Below are positions 35,201-47,319 of a DNA stretch of 64,000 bases, piece after piece. Origin of the DNA: Ectocarpus siliculosus. Lineage: Eukaryota > Sar > Phaeophyceae > Ectocarpales > Ectocarpaceae. Below the pieces are notes generated by a model, which did no database searches, had not been told where the DNA came from, and worked only from the letters and a program-made list of their open reading frames with translations. Made by a program: the position numbers and the translations under genes. The stretch's first letter is position 1, and each line of letters starts with the position of its first letter. The stretch is taken from contig FN649752.1 of NCBI GenBank assembly GCA_000310025.1, forward strand, positions 2,342,766 to 2,406,765, given 5' to 3'.

Positions 35201-37756
35201 TGACGTTCGACGGCGCAGTCATGTCTTTCCTCCATGAAGCTGTCGGTGCCTATTTGAATTTTCCCTGGGATTGTGTGATCACGAGCTTGCTTGACGCAGA
35301 TCGGACTGTGGCTCTTGGTCACTGGGCATGCCGATTGTGACAGGCTGCTGCTTTCCTGGAGCGATGCCAGCACCCAAATAAGTTCGGCACTTTCTACGAG
35401 CTCGTCTGCCGCTTCCATCAACAACCTTGACCCTATCCTCAACCGACCAGGTGCATCCTGCCTAGTCCAGGGGGTCAATCTGCCTACTATTGGATACGAC
35501 ATCGACGTAGCTGTTGTTTCTTAATACCTGCCTTACTTGACGCCTTCCGCCCACAGTGCCGTGCGATTGCTCGGCTCTCTCTGTACCCGTTTCCTTGGAG
35601 CTCTTGAGTCCGGGTTGCGCCGTTAGGTTGCTGCTGTAGTTCGGCAATGGGCACCTCCACTCGCTCGCTCGTTCGCTCTACCCCCCTTCCCCCAGGTGCC
35701 CGCCAAACGGCAAGCGAGTGCGGGAAGCAAGCGACCCCCGAGGGGCCCCGACTTTCCCCCCGCTGTGGTCACGACAACAACTACCACCACAACCACCTCT
35801 ATCGCTGCCACGGGCGGTAGCGGCGGCAGCCCGGCCGTCCCGAAGGATAGCGGCAGCAGCAATAGCTCTGGCGGCGGCACCAGCACCAGCACCAGTGGCA
35901 ACAGCAGCAGCGGAAACAATAGCGGCCAGATGACGCCATCATCATCATCATCATCGCCAACAGCACGAGTAGCAGCACCACCAGCGGCAGGCCAAAGACC
36001 AGCTTCGGCAGGAAGCAAAGCGAACGGTGGTACCGGTGGCATCGGTGACGGCGGGGTGTCGAGTGGCCGCGCTGGGGACGCTGCTGCAACGCCAGGAGAG
36101 CCACCAACACCAGCAGGGCTCCCGGCGGGAGGAATTAATCGTGGCGAAGGGGGCACCGTGGTTGTACCGACGGCGGCGACGGGCATGAATTGCCGTAGGA
36201 TCTGGGAGGTTCGCGCGTCGGAGTTGCTGTCCGACAGGGAGAGGGGGTTATTGCCGAACGAGCACCCGGTTCAGCGTGTGTCGCTACAGGTGCGCCGTGT
36301 CGTTTGTCACCTTAAAACGTTAATTTCAGAAGGCGTTAGAAATGTTTTCCTCCGCGACTTTCAAAATCGCGCTCGATGCGCTCCTCCGTGGTGTTTGCTC
36401 GGCAAAGCCGACCAGGATGTCGTCGGGGCAAACACGGACACCATCTACGTGCACTCCGAAAAAGCCCAGGAACGGGTCCGCGGTCCACTGATTTGACACA
36501 TAGACAGCGTACACAGGAATGGAGATGTGTCGCTGCGTGCTCCCATGAGAAGAGGTAGATGGACGAGAGACTGCTGTATACCAGGCCACCCTGCTCTTCG
36601 GGGCATGCTATTATCTACCACGTTCCGCCAAGATAGGTTGTACTGTCCCCGTGTACCACATAGATAGGGTCGTGCTGGCTAGCCATTGCCTACGACATGA
36701 AGCTCCGCTACACCGGTGAACACCACTTCGACCGTCCATTCCCGGTCAACCCGTTCCCCTAATTGTAAGAGCCCGTGCTCGGACAAACGAACGGCTACAG
36801 ACTTAAAACCGCCAGTGCCGTGGCTCTCTGTTATTTTCTTTCAGCCTACGCGCACTCCAAGCCGTGACTTCTGCATTGCACATTTCTCGAGGCGTACCAC
36901 CGCGCAACTTGTGTCTCCAGACCAATTGTTTTGGACAGTTAAGGACACCCGGGCCAAGAAAGCCGAACAGCCGCGAATGGTAAGACCCGCAACTCCCAAA
37001 CGGGAAAATCTGCCCATGCGCCGTGGATCTACAGGATATGTCTGCCAGCATTCGACCCGCTGACGAAAAGTCGATTGTACTCCACCGCTCCATGTTCCAA
37101 GGAGTTTTGTCGGATGTCCAGAAAAGGATGTCGGATGACACCACAAGCACTCGGTCGTGGACGTCTGTTTCGCCCTTCTCTGTCCTTCATTGCTCACGTC
37201 ATTGCTCACCTAAGCTCCGACTGGATGGAGTTCACGCAGTTGTGGCAACATAGCTAGAATTTGCTTTTGGGTCACGACCAAACTGGTCCAGTTAGTTCCT
37301 TGAGGGTGGCCTGTGCAGACTTTTGCATGGCTTGCTCGTGCAGTCTCACGGGAAACGTCGGACCAACAAAGACGCACAGGCAACGGATACCTATGTCAGT
37401 GGCTGTGATGCGTGGGTGGGCCCCGCCTTTTTCTTCGCTCAACGGATAGGTGTCAGGAGGCGATCTCGAAAGTCGAGGCACGTCGCTCGGGAGCTTAGAA
37501 ACGCACTCTTTCTCTTCAGTTCGGATGCTGATGCTTCAATGCGCCCTCTCCCTGATGTTGCTGTGAACCGCATTCGCAGGGGGGCTTCGCAGATTGGGAC
37601 AACGCGCCAAGAGACTGTTCTCGGATGGCAGAGGGGCAAGCAAGACGCTGGCAGACAGACGCTTTGAGAGAGAACGACGGGCTGAGGATAGCCAAGATGT
37701 GCGACGATCTTCGACGCAAGCGGAGAGGGAAGCAACCGCAGCAAAAGCTGCAGTAA
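26233..37756 (+). CDS. BTB-domain protein, KIAA1841/SANBR-like
   Basis: Exons with agreeing phases: 26233-26407 (tentative), 26574-27079, 27802-27866, 28473-28775, 29599-29760, 30261-30422, 31778-31974, 32243-32434, 33212-33338, 34512-34775, 34889-35044, 35696-36289, probably 37035 onward (an exon at 36845 is also possible), and 37580-37756 (TAA). The family signature runs through them: KIHVCDEGRGITRD then EMKYFQSYL, HCDVRIFEWLFQYI, SILISSDFLQM, KDRKDKLLSRVHKKRIE, a CCRYC zinc-like pair, AVYWFLWG, RCREVFLAGDIGHCRSH, YYPCC, DHVV and a C-terminal RRWQTDALREN. These match the BTB and Cys/His region of the animal KIAA1841 (SANBR) family in order. Ser/Gly/Thr-rich low-complexity inserts separate the blocks. 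The N-terminal SANT part was not found. Exon 30261-30422 ends at a GC donor. Function here is unknown; protein interaction by the BTB fold is expected. Confidence 0.85.
31009..31697. other. Poly-C sequencing artefact and false gap
   Basis: A C-run (31009-31034) is followed by a homopolymer-smeared copy of 31698-31785 (31035-31150), then 100 N, then a smeared copy of 30590-31008 (31251-31670) leading into a second C-run (31671-31697). Landmarks such as TTCCAAGGCAA, GGCCCTTCG and the spacing of AAACCC blocks line up in order. The simplest reading is one genomic poly-C tract that degraded the reads on both sides. Confidence 0.85.
34058..34455. repeat. Degenerate TTCACATTCACT minisatellite
   Basis: About 20 diverged units of roughly 18-22 bp with the core GGTTCACATTCACTACNG, running for about 400 bp in an intron of the BTB-domain gene. 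The units drift gradually, indicating an old array. Confidence 0.75.
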
Positions 37757-40006
37757 GTCAAAAGACAAAACCAACAAGTCATGACCGCACCAATGACGAC
37801 GTCGACCACCACAACAGCAACGATGACATGCGGTAGTGTCAGCATCACCAATGACTTGGTGGCCTAGGTAGTGCTGAGGTAACGCAGGTTGCTGGGCGAG
37901 TCATGTTAATTTGTTGCATGCTATTAGCCGGGGTATTAGATCCGGGATGTGAATACACTGGGTAAACAGAAGAGAGAAACATTTTAACACAGGCGTGTGC
38001 TGAGCAGTAGAGCCTCGTTTCCTTCTTTTCATGAGAAAAAAACAACCGGAAGGGAGGTTCTTCGATTTGAAATGCGCAATGCTGATCTGCTGGACCCCAC
38101 CGGTTCTCTCCGAGAAGACACGATTCACACACTGGGGTACATGATGACCAGGGTCTTTCATGACCGCGGAGGGACGGTTGCTGTTCTACATATCTTGGTC
38201 TTGATACCGGAACTAACTTTCTCCGAGACTCTCAACAGTGTGGTTGTTTTTTTCGCCCTTGTTTTTTTCACCCTCCAGGTTGTTCGAAGAAAGAGCACGC
38301 GGCTAGGTTTTACGGATCGAACATACAGTAGTCTATTCTTTGTTCAGCCGAAAAAATCCTAACATCCTTGATCAACCTACACATCAGTTGGGGTGGGGTG
38401 TTCAACGTCGTCAACGCCCGTAACCCAAGTGCCATGGGAGGCGGGGAGACGACACACGTCGGGGAGATGGCACCGGGGTGCGCAATACAAACCCAAGAAC
38501 GTCATGAATTATACTGTTGTCCGCACTGGGGTCGGTGACATCACACCGGGTGTGATCTATGTAAATGCCGCGTATGTATGCACTGATACCGTATATACAC
38601 CGGCACCCTTTAAGATGGCAACCACATTGTTTTTCGTCCTGGTCATACCGTTGCAAAACCCGCCTTCAAACACCCATGACCACTCGCTGCATGCGGCTAT
38701 ACTTACGTCAGCAACAAAACGAACGGTACCTACACGTGTGATGCGCCCGCAGCACACAACAAATAGGTTTCTATTCTCACACCTGGTATAGACTACCATG
38801 CTGTTTTGTCAACTACTGTAGGGTGTTCAGCTCCGCCTTTACTGTAAGATCCGGAGATGGCAATGGGTGCATGCATTATCAACCAAGGGCTGCTGGGCGC
38901 AAAATATTATTGGGTGGGTATCGGACTCATCGGAGAGATCCCAAAGGGGTCTTGAAAAGTGAAGCCACACGATTTACAGTAGTGGTAGTGTTTCCATTTC
39001 CTCACGGGGCGGAGAGATGGCACTGCCGGCCGGAGAGATCACATCGCGGCGCGAACAAAACGCAAAAAAATGAAACAATTGTCGCACGCGCTGTGCATCT
39101 TCCCACTTAAACCTCCTTATTTCGGTGTGGTGCAGACTAGACTATCCCCAACGCGTCGGGATGGTGTACATGTAGACTACTGTATCGCACCGATACCGGT
39201 GCGGAAGTGCCGAACGAAATCACAGCCGTATGCGATGGCTCCGATGGGATGCGAACCCTGGGTTACAAGACCAGTCCCGGATAGATGGAGCCTTGGGTAC
39301 ACTTTGATAGTAACTCTTTAGGACTAACCGATGAGCGAGCGAGCTGATAGATCCCAAAGACGACACACGAAAAAATATATACAGCAAGGTTTCGTATATA
39401 GAGATCACGCCGGAATGCTGCTGTTGTTTCACAATGATTGAGCACGCTACCCGCTATAGTCTTCTTCACCTCCTCTCCAGTTTCCCCGGCAGGTATCTCC
39501 CTTGCCTCTTTCCCCCCCTCTTTCTCCAACAACCACCTACTGAGCAGAAGATCTCTGCACCTAAAACCGTACACGGATCGTACAATGTGCCAGAGTGTAC
39601 CAGGCAACTTATGCACGTGTAGACTTAAGGAATAATAAAAACACACACAGAAAGACTATACATTCGAGATATACCCACAGTCGAACGGGATGTGGTGGAG
39701 TCTTTTCAGTGAGTGGAGGGAAACCGGCTGGGTACTGGACTTATTTCTACGTACGTATGTGGTCGAACAGACACCGGTTCCACCGCGTTTTTGCCACGAA
39801 ACACCTCCAAAAAAGCGTCAGAAGGTTCGCATGTACCTGTAGCCGTCGAGGTCCAGAAAGCCCGAGGCGTACATGCGTCCAGCAGTATAGGGCCAATTGT
39901 GGATGTTTCGACCGGTCCATCTCTACATCTACAGTACCCCTTGGCAATGTCCAGAAATCTGCCAGTACGTACTGCATCATCGTGAAACTTCAGCGACACC
40001 ACCAGC
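37757..40006. other. Intergenic between BTB gene and histidine kinase
   Basis: No supported gene. Small frames only. The region contains a tRNA-Thr-like remnant at 39237-39292 and should include the kinase promoter, but I could identify no specific regulatory motif. Confidence 0.5.
39237..39292 (-). other. Truncated tRNA-Thr(UGU)-like sequence
   Basis: On the minus strand, GGCTCC and GGAGCC can pair as an acceptor stem. CTGG and CCAG flank a loop containing CTTGTAA with TGT at the anticodon position, and GGGTTCGCATCCC supplies a B-box. The total is only 56 nt: a normal D-arm and variable region are absent. It is probably a decayed tRNA gene or organelle-derived tRNA fragment. Confidence 0.35.
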
Positions 40007-43000
40007 ATGGCAACAACCAGCGCCAACTTGCTGGAGGTGTCCATCGAGTCAGTAATATTCTCGTCTTACGCGCTCCTCTCGACTATCGTCCTAGTCATCT
40101 ACTACAGGCATAAGGACTATTTGGACTCCCGCGTCAACAGGATTTTAGCCGTCACCTTTGGCCTGTTCCTGATGCTCTGCGCCATGACCCACCTGTAAGT
40201 GGGCGTCGGAGCCACCAATGCAATATGTTGTTGCTGTAGTCTAGGTCTTCACACCCCGGTGTTCAGGCTGTTCGTGACGGGTGTTGTCTGCTTCACGAAG
40301 ATGTGAACACATACGGCAGACAGAATACAAAAATCGTGACATCTGTTTGAGTGGGTTGATGCCATCCACATGTCCAGCAACACTCCTTAGTTTCTGGCGT
40401 CTACATAGCTGGGCGAAGACAATATTTACCACCGTTCATCAAACATAGCTGTAGTATAATGTTTGAGGTATAGACTACAGTAGTCTACACATGGAAGTAC
40501 ATTTTTTTTTCTTTTTTTTTTTCCTGGTTGTTCTGCTCTTATTTTCTGTCTCAACACGTCAGGTGCTCCCCTTTCGTGCCTTTCCCATCGCAACTGTTTG
40601 CTGTTGGTCATATACTATGTACCGCCGGATCGCTTCGCCTCCCTGTTCAACCTTACACGATGTCTTCGCAGGCGTGCTATCTGGTACGATCACATCAGCG
40701 CGCCCCTCTCTGTTTCGTGCGCGGCCGTGTCCTTCATCGCGGCCATATGCGCTCTCTGCCGTGTCCAAAGCCTCGATGACTATCTCACGCTCCGAATATC
40801 CACCTCCAAGATCCTTCGAGAACGTACCATCCAGAACCTCACCGCGGGGTATGATCTGAGATGCGTCGCCATCGACAATAGCCTGGTCACGGGATTCATC
40901 AACGGCTACAGCGGTGGTTTTCCGGTGGAGTTCAGTGGGGGGATAGACATCGGCAACATAATCAAGATGGGAGATAGGTTCTTTCGGGTGGTCAGCGCGG
41001 TCATGAACACCACGTCACACAGGTATGTGTTGGCTGCTGCCTGCCGCAGTGTCCAGTACTCTTTCGACATGCATGGCCATTCTCGATGCAAGCTGAGCTA
41101 CTTGTACACTATCTCATATCAATGATGCTATCGCTCTGCTGGAGGTAGGTCTGTTCCAACCTCCACATGTGCCATATACCATATTGTAGTTTGGACACTT
41201 CCGAGTTCCGGATTCGAAACAAGGCCTTGTTCTTACAGTAATAAATCGGAGATGGTACTGTGTAGCGGGGCTGAGTACCTGTTTCCTAGCGGTGTTTTAT
41301 TGCGTACTGTACATCCAGTTCTCGCTCTGTATTCGCCGTAACCCCATCGACACAGTACATATCGCACTCTGCAATGTAGTGCCGCCCTCCTACCCCCGGT
41401 GTGGTCAGTGGCTGAAAATTCACTCAGGACCCATGGCTCCTGTATCCCCCACGGGTGTCTGGGTGCTGTCGCTGTCGCTGCTGCTGCTGCGGCCGCTGCT
41501 GCTCCTTCTCTTATGCCGGTGCAGGCACTGGTCAGAGCTAGAGCTTGCGCCATCAGCTTCAAGTTCAGGGACGACGATCTTCGCCTACGATGCCACAGCC
41601 GAGGTGCACGCATGAGCCCAAGATTTCAACGTGTATTTGCAAAATTGGCAACAGTACTCGAGCGTGGAAGAGTCTTGTGGTAATCCTTCATGAGTTCGGT
41701 GGGCTTTGTCACTCTGAAACGCTGTGCGTTCAACCGGGATGCACCCTTTCTGACCTGGAAACGAAAAATTTCGCTAGAACCGCCACCTGGCAGCTGATTT
41801 CGCCATGATATCGTATGATCTCCAAATTACGTCTTGCAGCATTTCTTCGTGCACCGCTTGGAATATGTAGGTGCCTTCAATAGTTCGACGGTTCACCAAC
41901 AACAGACGCAGATGTTTGCCCCCAAAGGGTGCTGGTACAAGAAGGCAACTGTGTAGTCGACCTCAACACCAAAGAACCCACGTACGACAGGCAATCGCAT
42001 CTCCCTTTCTCTCCTTGCCCCCCCCCCCCCTGAAACACCCACCAAACCGTCCCCATTCATGTACGCACGCAAGGTGCACATGAGCAAGGAGGAAGAGCGC
42101 ATGAACGAGATGAAGATGGCCATGTGCATGAGCACCGCCCATGACGTCAGGACCCCCCTGGCCTCGCTGGGGATCGTGATATCGTCCCTGCGGTCGAACG
42201 CCGACGTCGACGAGAACTACACTAAGCTCTTGGACGAGGCCATCGTCAACGTTGAGGTCCTCAATCTCGTGGCGACGCAGTTCATGGATATCGGCATGAT
42301 GGGGGCGGGAGTCAAGATCAAGGGGACGATTGACGCGCTGAATGTTGCCACCATGTTGAACAGGATCGAAAATGTGAGGCCGCCGCCTGGGATGCTGTTC
42401 TCGGCACACGGTAGGGTGTTGGGTTCCATAGCGGGAAACGGCATACGGCAGATTCCCTCAGTGAAACGGTTCGTCGGGCGGATCTGAGAGTTCTGGAGAG
42501 GTAGGCATACCACTGCAGCGTGGTCTAACCCGACGGTAACCGGAGGCGCTGAAAGATTAGCCAGATGGTTGGTTCCGCCACATCGCCGCCACATCGAAAT
42601 TAGTGGTCTGTTACAGTGGCAGAACATTGCGATGCGGGTCGTCTGTTCAACACCTGAGGAGCCAGTGTCGTCCACTTGAAAACATTCGGAAAGAACCTTG
42701 CCCTTGATTGGTGGGGTCCGGCTTCACCCTCGTGCTGATCTCAAAACGCCCCGCGTCACTTTCCGCCCGGTACAACGGCCGTTATTGCCCTGACCGGCAG
42801 CCAACCTCTTCTCTACACCTCGGTTAACCAAAAGCTCGAGAGTTGGGAGTCGAGATCAAGGCTAGACCATGGCGTTTTTCGAGGGTAACAACTTGATCAC
42901 ACAACACCATCCAGCCAGGCGCAAACACACACAAAAAGCAATACGATTGGCATATGGGTCACTACTGAAAGGGAACCCCCCCCCCCCCCCCCCCCCGCAT

Positions 43001-45757
43001 TGAGGTTTCGCTCGCTTGGCAACGACGTTGTAGAACAAGCCAATTCACTTCGTGAACTCGGCAACCACGTTACCGTTTTGTTTACCTCTGTTTTTGTTTT
43101 TGCGGTAACCATAATGGTGGTCGAGTAGATCATGTTGTTCGAGGTCGAGAACCCTCACTCCGCGCAAGGGGGATGATCGCACCACGTTGTGTTAAAATGG
43201 TCAAGCATCCTCGAGGCAGTTACACAGTGCTTATAACTGTAAGCACCAGAAAATAAATTAAGTCATACGCAGCTGTCATCCGTACGCAAGGAAGTAAGCA
43301 CCAGGTGACCAACCCCCTTAGCAGGATGCAGCGCACCCTTCATGCGACTCGCCGAATACCTCACGGCGCTTCGCGCTTGGTGATGTGAGAGCCTGGCCCG
43401 GTGAGAACCCGGCGTGCTCCGCCCCGGCTATGTAGGGATGCGAGATCAATGGTCCAACGACTACCCCCCCTCCCCCCCCGTCGAACAACCTGCCGCCGCT
43501 GCTGCACATGGCCGTCTAAAAAAAAAAAATCAGGTGTGCTCCAGGTTGGTAAACGAGAACGTCGACGCCCGCTGCGAGGCCCAGGCGTGCGTCCCCCCCT
43601 CCCTGCTGACGGACGTGGAGTGGGTGTGGCAGATCCTCATGAACCTTGTCACCAACGCCGCCAAGTACACGCACAGGGGCCGCATCGACGTGATCGTCGG
43701 CTACCGGGACGACTGCCTGGAGCTCCGAGTGGAGGACACCGGGATCGGGATCGACGACTCCAAGAAGGGGGCCGTGTTCGGCAAGTACGTGACCCACCAG
43801 ACGTACGGGCACGCCTCGCACGGCATCGGGCTCTACTCGGTCAAGACCAAGGTCGACGCCCTGGGGGGCTCGTGCAGGGTCCTGGACAATCCCGGCGGGG
43901 GTACTGTTTTCGAGGTGAGCAACAGCACCAACGTGCATGTACACACCGCGCGCTAGTTGGTGCGCTTGACGATAGTGCACGTATGGCTTCGAGGTGAAAC
44001 AACAACAACAGCACAACGTGCATGTACCAACCGTGGTAGTTAGCACGCGTATCGCAAGGATAGTATGTGCGTATTAACGTTGTTTTCCTTCCGAGGCACT
44101 TCATCTATGGGCTACCGTGGGTGTGCCACGCCACAGAAGTGTAGCCGCGTAACCGCTATCCGCAGGTTTTGGGCTACTTCTTTCTTTTCCTAGTGTGCGT
44201 GGATGGCTTTCCTGTTAGTCTTTGTGATTTGTGAAAATGTGTTGGCACACCATGTCATTGGGATTATTCTCCGCCATAATGAAAGGAGGAGCGGATGGGG
44301 GTTAAGATGCACTACATGGCAGAGCTGACAGGAACGACTCCCCGCTATCAGAAATACGTTTGTGGTCTTAACCGCTTCTATGGGACCAGCGCGCAAGAGA
44401 GAGAGAGAAACGTCCCCGTCGGAAATCCTGGTCCGAAAGGGTCGCCTATCTGTCTTGCCTCGTGTGAGGGGTATGGAAAGCAGCAACAATAGACGTCGGC
44501 CACAAGCATGCAGGAAGCCTGGTCCAAAGCCGTCGTCTTCTCGGACACAACGTTCGTGACACAAGTCCGGACGACGTACAATAGTCTGTCCCAACATCGA
44601 GCTGGACCCTAGTATGTAGCTCCGTGAGCCTATCCCCAAAGGAGAGTTCAGGATTGCTCCTCCATACATGACAGGGCAAACCGCCGTACCCTGCATACAA
44701 CTGAAATACGAGGACTGACACACTCCGACGGCCTCCTTACTTCCACACAGGTTCTGATCCCGGCGAAAGTGGACAAGGACATCGATACCGACAGCACCAG
44801 CGGCAGCGGCCGGAGCGTTTCGCTCCGGGAGAGCGGCGACACCCCCCGGGGGACGTGCCTGATCGTGGACGACACGGCCTCCATCAGGAAGATGATGCAC
44901 CACTTCCTGAAGAAGCACGACGTCGACCTCGCTTGTAACGGTGAGGAGGGCCTGGAGAGACTCAAGAAGAAGGAGTACGACATCGTGCTCATGGACATCT
45001 CGATGCCTGTCATGGACGGGAGGAAGTGTTTGGCGAGGTGAGGAGGCGTGCCGTTGTACGGTGGAGGAGGTTGACACGGGGGGTTACGCTGAGGAGAAGG
45101 CTGGCCCGGGACCCAATGCTCGTAAATATGTGGATGGCGGAATTGATCGGTAGATTCCGAGGCCATGCCCCCGGGTGAAGTTCGAGGGAGCTCTGCAGCT
45201 ACGTTTTGGGGTTATTAGCTCGGGGTCCCGCGAAAAGCTTGCATGGAAAAGCAAGACGTCATCATTACGCGTGCGCAGCCCGCCGGAACGGACCCGTCTT
45301 GAAACGGGTCGCGACCCCACACGTTGTTTTTCTCTAGCTTCAGACGGCCACGAACGGATGTCGAACGAACGGAGGACGACCGAAAACGAATAGCAACGAA
45401 AGAGTGATCGTAGGGCCAAGCCACGAAAATCAAACGAAACAAGAAACGCAGCCGCGGCCATGAATTCCAGGCAGATATGCTCGGTGCCGGAGGAACCCGC
45501 TAGAAATGGCAAGAAACGCGGTGCCCCTTGCCTCCGCCCCCCTCGACCCCCTCTCCCGTCATCATCTCCCGGCGCGACTCAGGTTTAGGGAGTGGGAAGC
45601 GGTGAACAGATCGAACCGCCAGCGGATATACTCCATGTCGGCCAACGTCATCGAAGTCGACGCCGGCTTCGACGGGTCTCTGCCCAAGCCCATGGATGCC
45701 AAGAGACTGCGAAGGCTCCTCCAAAAACGGGGATCGCCAATGGTGCACCCGGTTTGA
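40007..45757 (+). CDS. Ethylene-receptor-like hybrid histidine kinase
   Basis: Eight exons with perfect phase: 40007-40194, 40672-41022, 41525-41603, 41840-41950, 42074-42373, 43534-43914, 44751-45037 and 45583-45757 (TGA), giving 623 residues. The N-terminus has three hydrophobic segments like ETR1-type ethylene receptors: a Tyr at the Tyr32 position, then LMLCAMTHL aligning with the LCGATHL that carries Cys65 and His69. An uncharacterised stretch of about 130 residues follows. The kinase has the H-box STAHDVRTPLASLG, the N-box LMNLVTNAAKYT, G1 VEDTGIGID, an F-box VFGKYV and G2 SHGIGLYS. The C-terminal receiver has VDD near its start, the phospho-acceptor in VLMDISMPVMDG, a SMSAN switch residue region and the KP motif. 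It should sense a ligand at a membrane, autophosphorylate on His and pass phosphate to its own receiver Asp. Whether the ligand is ethylene is inference. Confidence 0.92.
43371..43490 (-). repeat. tRNA-like SINE copy 2
   Basis: On the minus strand, a G-run is followed by TAGTCGTTGGACCATTG, CTCGCATCCCTACATAGCC and GGGTTCTCACCGGGCC, nearly identical to 2405-2480. It sits in an intron of the histidine kinase, in the opposite orientation to the gene, a few bases upstream of the exon carrying the ATPase domain. Confidence 0.55.
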
Positions 45758-47319
45758 CGACGTTGTGCCTCCCTCTCTTGTTTGTCTTGTGATTCTGTAC
45801 GTGAAATGTAAATTTGATGTTCAATGTAACGTAGGCTATATCGTACCGAAATGCAAACGTTCTGTGTTCAAGAGACTGTGCAGTAGATAACATTATACCT
45901 TTTCTGAAGACCATGCAATCCGTCACGAAGGCGGCCCGGTCAAATGCCAAAGGCTCGTTGTGAACAGAGCGGGGCCGGACTAGCCTTAATGTGGGTGAAA
46001 AACGAATTTGTTACACTTGCTTGCGTGATCAGTGCGACTATTTTGGATACACTCTGCCTTGTTGTACTTTCTGTGGTTGAGCCAATGGTTGTGCCCATCC
46101 CTGGGGGTCAGTTTGGACGTCGGCCCTTGTGGCTTTAGCCGTACTTATACGGAAAGTCTGGAGAAGAGAAGCGTAGCGATAGATACAAAGATTGTAAATT
46201 TACATTTATGTATGCGCAAGGGTGTTGATTGTTGGCACCCTTCCGGGTGAGGTTGGCGGTGTAGAGGGTTGTCAGGGCGTGAGGACTCAACTAAAGGAAT
46301 ATTCCACAGCAGTAGCATTAGTGGACGTCCCCGTTTTCTTTTGCGCCCTTCTAGTAGCACCACACGTACGTGTCCACGCTACGCGGGAAAGGTAACCGTT
46401 TCCGTGGAGGATACATGGTCAGCGTCTCACAACCGAGCATCTTGCGCGCTGTTGCAAGAGATTGAGCTACATAGTTCTGCGTGCGACTCTCGTGACATCG
46501 AGACAAGAGTGAAGTGAGCAATGTCCCAAGTGTATGGCCAGTGAAAGTCACTGCCATCCTCGCCCTCGTTTGGTGCCTATCGTCGAAGCATGTGCATGCA
46601 AAATCCGCATTCGACCGCGGCCTTCACCCACAAGGGGAAGAATCAGGACAGAACGTCCCCGAGTCGGCATCGTGGTCTTACGCTCGACGTTTCCTCTTTG
46701 GTCTCTAAAACAACAAATTTTCCACCTTTCATACCCATTCGCGTTTTCTCGGGGCGGGGAGGCTTACGTGCAAAATGTTCTCTTCCCTAAGTTAACAGCA
46801 ACATCGTACACCCTCCGTCCTGAATTAGTACTTGTGTTCCGCTTCTAATGCGAAATTCTTCCCCGCCACCCCGCGTCTCCCGTTTGCCAAAGTGTACTCA
46901 GTTGTGCACTTCCTTCACGCAGGACTACGACTCAGCGCCTCGCCCGCCAAACAATACGAAAATGAAAAGTGAAAACACAGCGCGAGGCGAAAAATCGCTT
47001 GGGTAGGACTTCTTCGCACGTGCCACAGTACAATGGCCGGACAACTCTCATCTCACATGACACATGCACCCGTTCCGACAGCCAAAAATTCCCCGAAAAT
47101 CACACACACGGCAACAGTCAATAGCGCGTGAAATGACGACTATCTCCCTAACCAATTAAACGTGGAACCAACCCACCGTGCGCACTACGTCCCCCCAAAG
47201 CCACCGACCGGACAAAACACTTCACGGCGACCACCTCGACTATCCCGAGCCAGTCAAAAATGGACACAGCGGCACGCACACACACACGCGCGCGATTTTC
47301 CTCTACCGCTGCCGCCCCT
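45758..47319. other. Intergenic between convergent genes
   Basis: This lies between the kinase stop codon and the stop codon of the minus-strand exoribonuclease. It should hold both 3' UTRs. I see no further gene; frames are short and overlapping. Confidence 0.5.

Noticed and set aside
40559-40671. An acceptor at 40560 for the second histidine-kinase exon
   Set aside because: It leads into a different frame; the acceptor at 40671 restores the receptor-like THL-xxxW continuation in phase.
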